Position numbers and translations under genes: made by a program
NCBI RefSeq assembly: GCF_035222275.1
Contig: NC_085881.1
Location: forward strand, 2,108,001-2,172,000
Source of the DNA: Podospora bellae-mahoneyi
Taxonomy: Eukaryota > Ascomycota > Sordariomycetes > Sordariales > Podosporaceae
DNA length: 64,000 nucleotides
Direction of reading: 5' to 3'
Part shown: positions 26,065 through 36,361 of the stretch, in pieces
Layout of the letters: every line of letters begins with the position of its first letter
Numbering within the stretch: position 1 is the stretch's first letter
The notes under the pieces: model-generated
Told to the model about the DNA's origin: nothing
The model's database searches: none
The model's input: the letters and a program-made list of their open reading frames with translations, nothing else

Positions 26065-27555
26065 TCAAGCCCTATTGATCTCATCCCCCGTACTCTGCCC
26101 CCTGCTCAACCTCCTCCTGGTAACCCCCCCCTCCCCACCAACCTCTAGCCCCCTGCTCTCCCCCATCTCCTCATCGCCCCTCCTCTTCCTCCTCCCCCCC
26201 GACCCATCCCCATCCGTCTCCTCCCCAGCCCCCTCCCCCTCCAAAACCCCCCCTTGATCCCTCTGCCCGTTCCCACTCCCCCCAGCCCTTCCCCCAAAGC
26301 TATTCCCCCCACAGTTAATCATCGTAAACTCACTCGCAGTCGGCCTATCCAGCACCCCCAACTCCCCCTCTCCCAACCACCTAGGTAGCACCACCGCCCT
26401 GACCGGAATCAATAAAATGATAAAAACCGGAAAACCCACCGCCGCCACCGTCTGCGTAATCGCAAACGTCGCCGCAAACCCAAGCAACTCCAACCCAACA
26501 AACAACCAGATCTTCTTGTCAGGACACCCCCTCAACGGACTGTCCCTTGGCCGGAGCCTCCTCTCCTGAAGCAAATACACCAACTTCAGCGTGATCCCAT
26601 TCCCCTCCAGCGCCTGGAACCCCATAATAAAAAACAACCCCGCCAGGACCCCCTGCGGGATGAGATGCAGCACCGACAGAAGCGGGCCCGTCATAGCGAC
26701 GAGTGTTATCAGCCCCTGGGCGAGGTTGGAGACGCGTTGTTCCACTACGTGGGTTGTTTTTAGTTGGGGTTTGCCGCCATGCTCGAAAGAGGAAGAGGAC
26801 GAGGAAGAGGACGAGGAAGGGGAAGAGGTGACGACTTCTGTTACGCAGAGGGAAGCGGTGTGAAAAGGGGCTTGCGGTATCAGACCGTTAGGAAACGGCA
26901 GGCCCAACAGCCCCGAGATTCCCGTTGTGAGGCCTAGCAGAAAGAGGTCCCAGTGAAAGCCGGCTGGTTTGCGGAGGGGGTACTCTGAGCCTTGGGCTAT
27001 GAGGGAGGATACTAGGTTACTGTCAGTGGACGGTGATGAGGGAGAGAAGGGAGAGGGGGAGAAGGGTTAAATACCATTGTGATCAAACCAAAACAACACC
27101 GTCAACAAAACCGCAAACGGAATCGCCAGAAACACGTGCCCTATCGGCAAGTCCCAAAAGTGAACAAACCACCCCCTCGACTCCACCGTCGGCATAAACG
27201 CTACACCCGTCGGAAGCGTCTCCAAAGGCACATTCTTCATCCTGCCCATGTGGGCAAAACCCGTAAAAAAAATCACCGTCAACGGGGTGCCGTAGTCTTT
27301 GATAAACACCCTAATCCAGTGCTTGAACAGCGTGGATTTTGTGCCAATCTCTCCACATATATAAGCAATGCAAAAGACAAGCAGCGACACAACAACCGAC
27401 AGCCAAAACGGCGAGCCGTCACCGAGCGTCTCGAGGATTTGAACGCCCTTTTGGAGATAAATAAGCGCGACGTAGAAGCCAAAGATGTCACAGGGAAAGC
27501 GAGTGACATAGCTAAGCCTATTTGTTTTCATCAGCTGGATATCATGATAATCCAA

Positions 27556-27587
<32 letters not shown>

Positions 27588-28327
27588 AAAAAAAGAAAAA
27601 AAAGGGAAAAAAAACGGCGGAGGTGAAGACATACCAATTACAAGAATTCGTCACCGCCAAAACCCAATGAAACACCAAACTCCACAGTCCAATCCAACAC
27701 ATGAACCCAAGGTAGTATGTCCCAGAGTCCTTCATGATATTATACACCGTACTGCCATCCCACGTTAGCCATCCCTCTCACTTCTTAACACCAACCCCAT
27801 CTCATCAGTGGCCCCCCTCCCCCCATCACCACCAACAACACAGAAACCAAAGAGAGAACTCACTAATTAAAAACCGTAATCGGCCCCGTAACCCCCACAA
27901 TCACAATCGGCTGGCACGCTCCCACACTAAACACCACCGCCCCCAGCACACTAGCCAACAGCGTCTCGTTCACTCCGTACTCCCCGTTCGTCTTGTGCAG
28001 CATGTCCAGACTGAACGCCAACGCGGGCAGGATGTTGGCAAAAAACATGTACACCGTCGCCGGCACGACACGGTAATCCCAGGCGTCGGTCCAGTCGGAC
28101 CAGTAGTAGGGCAGGCGGCGTTTGATGTCGAGGTACATGCCTCGGCCGAGGTGGATTCTGTGCCATGGTTCTTCTGGTTTGCCGTTTGATGATGGTGATG
28201 GTGATGATGGGGCGGGGGGTTGAGGTAATGAGACGGCGGCGGCGGTGTGAGTTGGGAGGAGCTGTTCACCTCCTCCTCCTCCTCCTCCTCCTCCTCCGGG
28301 TGGTAATGGGGGTTTCTCTGATGGCAT
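26065..28327 (-). CDS. bor1: Borate/anion exchanger, Bor1-like (SLC4 family)
   Basis: This is a plasma-membrane anion exchanger of the SLC4/HCO3- transporter family. Its yeast relative Bor1 exports borate, so boron tolerance is the likely role. The exons are 28327-27864, 27751-27635, 27517-27075 and 27011-26065, giving 656 residues. The first exon opens MPSEKPPLPPGGG with a GGA-encoded glycine run. The core follows with family landmarks: GRGMYLDIKRRLPYYWSDW, GVTGPITVFN at the exon 1-2 border, RFPCDIFGFYVA, and LLGLPFPNGLIPQAPFHT. About ten to twelve hydrophobic helices are apparent. A Ser-rich insert (residues about 385-405) sits in a loop, and the last 80 residues are a Gly/Arg/Glu-rich cytoplasmic tail. 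Intron 2 (27518-27634) contains two long T runs on the coding strand. Without splicing, those runs would translate as a false polyphenylalanine segment. Confidence 0.92.
27554..27603. repeat. Poly-A/poly-T tract inside a bor1 intron
   Basis: Two A runs of about 20 bases on the plus strand, broken by single G bases, then further A-rich sequence. On the coding (minus) strand this is a very long T-rich tract inside the 117-bp intron 2 of bor1. The AG acceptor at 27519-27518 lies about 35 bases past it. Confidence 0.9.
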
Positions 28328-29254
28328 TTTGTGGTTTGTTGCTTTCACTTTTTGAGGGACCGAGTGAGGCGTTCAAAAATATGGGGGTGGCGGAACCTCA
28401 ACGGTCAGCGAGGCTGTAAGTTGAGACCGCTGAGTGAGATGAGATGAAAACCAACCCCAGACTGAGCCTCTCTCAATCCAGAGAGCAAAATCCTCTTCAA
28501 TTGCTGTGAGTTATTGACGCAGCGCAATTGATGCCATGAGCGTATCATCCGTCAACAACGTCAGAAATTGATAAAGTAGAACACCCCGAGAGAAAGCTGC
28601 GTTCGGCACCGTGGCGGCGACTTCCCCCCCAAAAAACGACGTCGCTAATGAGCAAAGCCAACTAAAAAAAAGAAGAAAAGGAGGCAAGAAACCGGCCCCA
28701 CAAACCCGCTAATCCCCGGTTTGTCCCCCCCCTCCCCCCGCCCCCGACTAACAACGTCTGATGCCACCCTTCAGTTGTTCTTTCACGTTTTTCCCTAAGT
28801 CCCTGAAAATCATCGCCCCAAAGACCTCATTCATAATGTAACCGTGCAGATTCAAAGCCTCAACAGCAACGTAATCATAGTAGAGGAAGGGTATCTCAAA
28901 AACCTAATACCACAATTCTCCCACTTACACCACCAACCTCCACCACACCACACACCATCAATCTATCATAATACTTTTACATTTCATATACAAAGGAAAA
29001 AAGAGTTTATAGTAGTACATAGATACATGCCGCTTCCTCCCCCTTCCCCTCCACTCCCCTCCTCCTCCCCCCCTCCATACAATCCCAAACAATGCACCTA
29101 AAAAGCAGCATTCGACCTGATTTGACCACTTAAACCCACCCCATGATGCTGTCCTTTTTCTTTCTTCCCAGAGTATAATAGCGTAACCACATGAAAAGAA
29201 CACACACGAGTTGAGTTTTTGTAAAAATCTACCTCATCACACACCGACATTCAT
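28328..29254. other. Intergenic region between yta12-like and bor1
   Basis: No gene seen. The region must hold the bor1 promoter (right of 28328) and the 3' UTR of the protease gene (near 29254). It contains C-rich runs around 28.72-28.75 kb. Confidence 0.5.
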
Positions 29255-32079
29255 TCACCTCTTCTCCTCTCCGTCCTCATGCTCCTTCATAGCAGGCTCC
29301 GGACCCCCAGGTGTATCCGTGCTCTCGGTGGGAAAAGGCGGTGCGGCCGTCCCCTTGCCCCCCTTTCCGTCAAAGTACTTGGAAAACTCCTCCTTCTCCG
29401 GCCACTCCCTCGGTCCCAGCAGCCTGACCAGGTCATCTCTGCTCAGCACCTCCTTCTTCAGCAGCTCCTCGGCCACAATCCCAACCTCCTTCTTCCTCGC
29501 CGTCAGCAGGTCCTTGCACTGCTTGTACGCCTCGTCCACGATTCTCCGGACCTCGGCGTCAATCATCTGGGCGGTCGACTCGGCAAACGGCTTCTTGAGC
29601 TGGTTCTCGTCGTTGTTGAAGTGGAGCGGTCCGAGCTTCTTGGACATGCCCCATTGGGTGACCATGGTGGTGGCCATGTGGGTGACCTTCTTGAAGTCGT
29701 CAGAAGCACCGGTGGTGACGGTGGGGAAGTGAAGCTCCTCAGAGACGCGACCGCCGAGGGTCATGGCCATGCGGTCCATGAGCTGGTTGGTCGACATGAG
29801 GTAAGCGTCGGTGGCGGGGAGGTACTGGGCGTAGCCGAGGGCGCCCTGGCCACGGGGGATGATGGACACCTTGAGGAGAGGGTCAGCCCACCGGAAGTAC
29901 CAGCCGCAAACAGCGTGACCAGCTTCGTGATAGGCAACTGTCCTCTTCTCTTCGGGGTCGAGGACGAGAGACTTGCGCTCGAGACCACCAATGACACGCT
30001 CGATGGCCTGCTCGAAGTGGGTCATGGTAACACTGGAAGCGTTGGCACGAGCAGCTATGAGAATAGTCAGCACTAGACTTTACAATGAAACGAAAAAGTG
30101 AGAAGAAACATACCAATAAGAGCAGCCTCGTTGACCGCATTGGCAATGTCAGCTCCGGCAAACCCAGGAGTCAACGCGGCCAACCGACCAGTCAAGTAGG
30201 TCAAATCCTCATTCGTCAGAATCTTCTTAAGATGCACCTTGAAAATCTCCTGACGACCTTTCATCGTCGGCCGATCAATGTGGATATGTCTGTCAAAACG
30301 GCCAGGACGCATCAGAGCCTTGTCGAGAATGTCAGGTCTGTTCGTGCCGGCCAACACAACAACCTGCTCCGAGGTGTTGAAGCCGTCCATCTCGGTCAAG
30401 ATCTGGTTCAGCGTCGACTCCCGTTCGTCGTTGCCACCGCCCCTGAAGCCGCCGCCCTCCGACCGGGACTTTCCAACCGCATCAATCTCATCGATAAAGA
30501 CGATGCAGGGAGCGTTCTTTCTCGCGGTCGAAAACAGATCCCGAACCCTCGAGGCACCCACACCGACAAACATCTCGACGAACTCGGAGCCACTGACAGA
30601 ATAAAACGGCACCTGAGATTCGCCAGCCGTGGCTTTGGCCAAAAGCGTCTTGCCAGTACCGGGCGGACCAGACAAGATCGCGCCCCTCGGGATCTTGGCA
30701 CCCAGCCTCTGGAACCGCTCCGGCGACTTCAAGAAGCTCACAAACTCCATAATCTCCGTCTTGGCCTCATCCATACCCGCCACATCCGCAAACTTGACCT
30801 TGACAGCCGCATCATGGTTGAACTCCTTGGCCTTGCTCTTGCCGAAACCAAAGACGCCGCTGCCACCACCACCCATACCAGCACCAGCCCGTCTCGCCGA
30901 CCAGATCAACAGACCCATGATCATCAACGTCGGCCCAAAAGCAATCAACAAGTTGCCAAAGTTGCTCTCAGAGGCATACGAGACCGGTATCCTGTCCGAG
31001 GTCGGGATCCCCAGTTCCTGCTGCGCCTCGTCCAGTCTCCTCTCAAAGGCATCAATAGAGCCAATGGTGAAGTAGTAATGGAACCCAGGCTTGCCAGCAG
31101 TAGACCCAGGGTAAACAGAGTTAACCGCCTCCCTATCCAGCTCAACCTTGACCCGGTCGTGATCAACAATCAGCTTCTTGACCAAGCCCTTGTCCAAAAA
31201 CGTCCTCCGCAGCTCCTGCCAGGTGATCTCCCTAGAGTTATCCCCACCCATAAATAGCGACAGCAGGGGATACAGCAAAATAGCACCCACCACCCAGCTC
31301 ATGGTGTCCGACAGCTGGAATCCTGGTCTAGGCGGTGGCGTCCCCCTCTTCCTTTGCTGTCCCGTCTGCTTCCCCTCCCCATTCTGCTTCCCCTCCCCAT
31401 CCTGCTTCCCCTCCCCATCCTGCTTCCCCTCCCCATCCTGCTTCTCCCCCTCCTCCTTCTCCCCAGGCTTCCTACTCTCAAAACTCACCCTCCTCGCCTC
31501 CCTCTCCGCCCTCTTCCTCCTCTCCTCCTCGACCTCCTCCTGCTGCGCCTGAAACTCCTGAATATCCTCCAGCATCTTCGGAAAGTACCTCATCGCCCTC
31601 AACGCATCCATCATCCCCAGCTTCGGGAAATCCCCCGTCCAGTTCTTGACCATAATGTCATGAAACTCCTTTGGCAAACCCGGCACTTTGTTCACGTCGA
31701 AGATCGCCCTCAGCTCCGGCGGCATCTGTATCACACCCAGGAGCTTCTCCACCTTTTTCAGCTCCTCCTCCGACAGGCGGACCCAGCCGCGGGGTATTGG
31801 CTTCTCTTCTTCAGTTCCTGGTGGTGTCGTGACGTCTCGGTGGTGGTCATTGTTGTTGTTTCCGGGTGGCCCGGCAGGAGGAGGAGGGGGGGGGTTGGTC
31901 GATTGGAATCTTCTCGAGAGAACAAAAACTGAACCGGCTGGGGAGGACGAAATAATCCGGGGGTGTCGAGCTGCTCGAATGGCTGGGCTTGTGATCGCTC
32001 GGAGGGGTAGACTCCTCCTTGCGCCGCCGCTGCCGCCGCCGCCGAGGGCAGCCAGTCGGCAGGCTGGGGATCGGAACAT
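29255..32079 (-). CDS. yta12: Mitochondrial m-AAA protease subunit (Yta12/Afg3 family)
   Basis: This is an ATP-dependent FtsH-type metalloprotease of the mitochondrial inner membrane, facing the matrix. It degrades misfolded membrane proteins and matures some precursors, including bL32m in yeast. The exons are 32079-30114 and 30054-29255, giving 921 residues. The start has an Arg/Ser-rich presequence (residues 1-60). Two membrane spans lie at about 259-278 and 374-393, flanking the FtsH extracellular domain. The AAA module has Walker A GPPGTGKT (471-478), Walker B IVFIDEID (526-533) and the second region of homology ending RPGRFDR (591-597). The zinc site HEAGH is at 698-702. The single intron lies between NEAALI and AAR, just before the protease domain. 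A Lys/Glu/Gln hexapeptide repeat at 211-239 sits before the first span. Two paralogues exist in many fungi; I favour Yta12 from length and N-terminal region, but Afg3 is possible. Confidence 0.93.
31363..31449 (-). repeat. 18-bp coding minisatellite in the m-AAA protease gene
   Basis: Four to five tandem copies of an 18-bp unit encode (G/E)EGKQ(D/N)G-type hexapeptides at residues 211-239. The last copies carry substitutions (QNG, QTG). The array lies in the charged linker before the first membrane span. It keeps frame because the unit is a multiple of three. Confidence 0.88.
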
Positions 32080-33240
32080 TGCTTTTGTTGTGTCTTATGT
32101 CCCCTTGTGTAAATCAATTCGACCCCCTTTTCCCCTTCGTTGTAAAAGCTGCGTCCGGTTTTGTTGTGGCGTACAACCACAAGAACGCAGTCGAGAAAGA
32201 TGGTGGGATGTGGTGATGCGATGCGGGATTGCGAAAGGACCGACCACCAGCAGCAGGTGTGGTGGATTTCTTGGCAACCCGAACCAGCAAGCAGCAGTTT
32301 AAAACGAACCGTGACCTTTTCTATCAGCTTGATAAGCAGCGGCCCACCGCCTGCGCTCTCACCACTAACCACTAGCGGCAACTTGTAGGAAAAACTCGTT
32401 GAACTTGCCTACAGGAAGCGGGCGGTCTTTTGAACAAGCCCAACTTTCTGTTGTTGTGGTTCAAGTGAGCCGCAGTGTTGACAGCAAAAAGGATTTCCTC
32501 CCTGTACGAAAGCTCTGCAAAATCCCATTCGATGATGATGCTGTGCGGCGAGAAACACCTACCTAAAGCTCATCCGACCTTATCCCGAAAAGTCCTAGCG
32601 CCGAGTCACGTGGGGAGGGGGCGAGGGAAGTGGGGGTACAAAGCTATGGAATTATCGGACTCCTGGCCTAAAGTCTATACAAAATACAGAAGCTCCATAG
32701 CCCCCAAAAGTGCCCGGACAGGCTCCTCCGTAGGCAGTGTGGTGCTGACGTATGGAGTCCACAAGAAGGCAGGTGAGCATGCTTAGCTTGGTCACTGCGA
32801 CCATGACGAGCTTTAGCTTGAAGCTCACGATCCTGATGCTACTGCAGATACCTCTGAATAACCAATCCATTCATCTGATGTTTAGCAGCAAAACAGGACA
32901 GAAGATGCACCTGAGCAGAGACGTCCTTCTAATTCAAGCCCCTATATACCCTCCTACATTACTCACCCATAGCAAGTTACACATTCCCATGCAACCACCC
33001 AACACAACAATGCTTCCCAAAGAAAATCATCAACTGAACTAAACAAAAGGGGGAATCCGCTCAAAACAACAACAACAACAACAACAACAAGAAAACAAAA
33101 TCCCAAAAAACCCCAATGCCAATCCAGCACGCCCACCCATGAATTTCCATTCCCATATCATTCCATCTACCCTTTTCCCTTTCCAAAGATGCCCAATCCC
33201 CTTTTTACCTTTCCACAGCCCCCCCCCCCATTTCCCACCT
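32080..33240. other. Intergenic region between the ACE3-like factor and yta12-like genes
   Basis: No gene seen. It holds the protease promoter and 5' leader (from 32080) and the 3' end region of the transcription factor gene. A CAA trinucleotide repeat lies at 33064-33090. Confidence 0.5.
33064..33090. repeat. (CAA)n trinucleotide repeat
   Basis: About nine CAA units in the 3' flank of the Zn2Cys6 factor gene. Confidence 0.85.
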
Positions 33241-36200
33241 CTACATCCTCCCAGGCACCTCCCCCCCAAAATTCCCATTCTCCACACTAGGATACGCCCC
33301 CCCGCTCATCTCGGCCCAATCCCAATCCAACGTCATCGGCAAGCTAAACAAGTCCTGCGGCAACATAGGCTGCTGAAAGAACCCTCCTCCCAGCGGCGGG
33401 CTCGTCAGTCCCCCTGTCCCTCCCATCGTAACTGAATTCATCGGATCAAATCCTCCCATATCATACCCCCCGTAATCACCACCACCACCCGGAACACCGC
33501 CTCCACCATTCGGAGGCGCAGCTGCAAAATCCCCATGCCACCCCGTTGGCGCCATACCAGGCGACGAACTCGAGCTCATTGTCCCTTGGCCGTTGGCGGC
33601 GCCGTTCATCGGGCCGAATCCAATGTTTGGTGGTGAGCGGTGGTCGTTTGGTGGTGGGGAAAGGTTGTTGTTCGGGGGCTGATGCTGGTTGTTCATGGAA
33701 TGGGATGCTTGTGGTGTGGCAGAGCCGGCTGTTGTCGGCCGGGGTGTCGGGGCGGCGGCTGCTGGGTTGGGGTTGAAGGATGGGGAGTCTCCGGTAGCAG
33801 TTGTTTTGGCAGTTGGTTGCTCGGTATTCTTCCTCTTCCGCCTGTTGGCGTGTTCCTTCTCCGCCTTTTCCACCACCACCTTTGCAATCCGCTCAAACTC
33901 TGAACAAACTCCCAGCATACGGTGGACACCACCAGTCTCGGCTTCTACGCCGAGCATAGACAAGAAGTTGACCACCACGTTCATAAGCTTCGCGTCTGAC
34001 CGGGCTCTTGGGTCCAGTGGATTTTGCAGCACGTTGCCGAAGAGGGTAACGAGGGCTGATACTGGGAAGTAGAGGACCATCCTACATAATAATTAGCAAG
34101 CAATTACGCAGGCGAGAATCGGACGGGAGTAACTTACCAAACACAAGAGAAATCCCCCTGAGGGATGTACTTGAGCAGAGAAATGGACGCCCTAGCAGCC
34201 GAAGTGCACAACGCCGCCGATGAGAAAATGCGAGGGTTCAATGGCCTAGCATTAAGCCCCTGAATAGCATAGTTGGACAACCTGCTGGTCCAATACCCAT
34301 GATGAATCGACATCCGGTGAATTGTCGTCAAGCAGTTGTAATAGTTAAAGTGCAGCATGACGATGTGCAGTATCAGCGGCGTGTGCGATGCCTTGATTTC
34401 GTGTTCCGGTCGGAAGTCGATGGGAATCCTGTCCTTCCAGTCCTCAAGCTCCTGGTCGAGTTCGCCAATGGTGTTTAAGAGCTCGCCATCAGACTGCTTT
34501 GTCGCCTCTGTCGAGTACAACCTGTTGTAAACCCTGCTCTCAACAATGGATAGCTCGCACATAACCCTAAACAGGTTCATCTTCCCCTTTCCGTCCGCCA
34601 GCGGAATGTTTCCGATGCCATCCGCCGGGTCAGCGTCAGGCAGCTCGACGTTCATGTCGCTATCATCCTGTGCCGGTGGTCTTCCTGATCGGAGGCAGAG
34701 ATCCTTGTCCAGCATGTAGGCAATCCAAAACACTCTCTTGCGCTGCTCGATTTCGATCGGGTTCAAATTGAAGTTGGTGCCCTTCTTGTGAAGGCCGATG
34801 GTGTGCGCCAGTCGGATGGCAGTCGCAATGATAAGTGACGATGGCTGCGGGTTAGGAGTGCCTTGCATAAACATAGCCATACCCAGCAGAGCCTGCACAC
34901 TGAGCAGATCCGTGCAGCGCATCACAATCTCCGAAAAGCAAGCCATGGCGTTCTTCATGTATGCCCAAGCCTTGTCGTCCTCTTCCTGTGGTACAAGGTT
35001 GCTCATCACCCGCAGCCGATGAGCGATAGCCAGAGCCACGTTCAAACTCGCCCACCATCCAGATCCAGTATATGGGTCGCTGGAATATTGTCGCTCTACC
35101 AGATGCATAAACGTCGGTTGGTGGAAGAGCGGGAACATGCAGTTGAAGTTCTCGAAATAGTCCTTGAGCAGCGAAAGGGCCTCGTTCTTTGGTGGCAGGT
35201 CACGGAAGATGACTCGGCGGAAGAGGTCACCAAACACATCAGGCTTCCATGCAGTCCACTTGTGGTCGTCGATCGAGACATCAGAGATCATCTGCTGGAA
35301 CGAAGAATCGCCCATCTTCTCATTCACCCACTGGATACCCTTGGGTGAGAAGATGGAGAAACCGGACGAGGAGCCTTTCCCGTGTCAGTAACAAGTGGCA
35401 AGCTGATCATCGACTAAAGACTTACCAATATATCTCGTCTCACCAATGTTATTGGTGACCAGCGAGCACATCATCTCACTCAGCTCAGCAACCTCCTCCT
35501 GCTCCTCTCCCTCTCCATCCTTTTCTGGCGTGATAGACTTCCTCTTATCCTTACTATCCTTTGCTGGCTCCGGCGAAGCCAAGGAGCTCTGAGGAGTGGA
35601 GACATTGCCATCATGCCCCGACGTGGCCTGTGATGGCGACGTTGGGTTCGACGCAGCCTGAGAAGCCTGTCTCGACCGCTGCTGCTTCTCCGCAAGCTTC
35701 TTCTCCAACGTCCCCAGATCAGTAGCGCCATTGTCATCTTCCCCAAGCAGACCTGCGCCAAGGCCGTTAGTGGACCACGCCCTCAAGTTAAGCTGCTATT
35801 TAAGGAAGCCAAGGTTGGGGAAAAGCTATGCGTACCTGACAGCCTCAACAGGTGTTCCATACGACCTAATCTGTTCTCGAGACCTTCGATGTATTTGGCC
35901 CTGTGGTCGATTTGTCAGCTCAATGGTTCAACAACAAACCCGAGCTTGTCCTAAATACGCACCCCTTGGGCGGATTCCTCTTCTTTTCCACCTGTGTGAA
36001 GACGCAGTCGGTCTTGTAGTTGATGCAGTGTGTGCATGCTGGTAACTTTCCGTCGCATTTGATCTTCTTCTTCCTACACATATCGCATGCCTGCAGATTG
36101 CCCAGCGGGTCAGCAAAACGCCACATCCCGTCGTCGAGACCAAGTATTTCTTCAACTCACCCTTGCGATCCTCCTCCTCTTTGCTTCGTTTGTGTCTTCA

Positions 36201-36361
36201 AGTAGCCCATGGTCTCCAAACATTTGCGCAGCCATAAGGTCGGGTGGTAGTTGCGGCATAGGCATGCCATGTTCAGCATAGCCGCCGAAGATCTGGGGTG
36301 GTGGATTCATAAGCGGTGGTGGTTGTATGGGCATCTGAAAGCCCCCGTGCATGTGGTCCAT
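33241..36361 (-). CDS. Zn(II)2Cys6 transcription factor, ACE3-like
   Basis: This is a fungal binuclear zinc cluster regulator of 932 residues. The exons are 36361-36161, 36090-35963, 35900-35836, 35752-35426, 35374-34138 and 34081-33241. The cluster has the pattern CX2CX6CX6CX2CX6C, with cysteines at about 69, 72, 79, 86, 89 and 96 ([14 protein letters not shown], then [11 protein letters not shown]). A linker and a short coiled stretch ([18 protein letters not shown]) follow. The fungal-specific transcription factor domain covers about residues 290-640 ([43 protein letters not shown]). The C-terminus after about 730 is Asn/Gly/Pro-rich and could activate transcription. From memory, the zinc cluster and its EKKRNPPKG linker resemble Trichoderma ACE3, an activator of cellulase genes; I could not check this, so I give no symbol. 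The first intron falls exactly before the zinc cluster. Confidence 0.9.

Noticed and set aside
30085-31257. 390-codon plus-strand open frame across the m-AAA protease gene
   Set aside because: It is the antisense shadow of a well-conserved protease exon, with an Arg/His/Pro-rich product that resembles no family.
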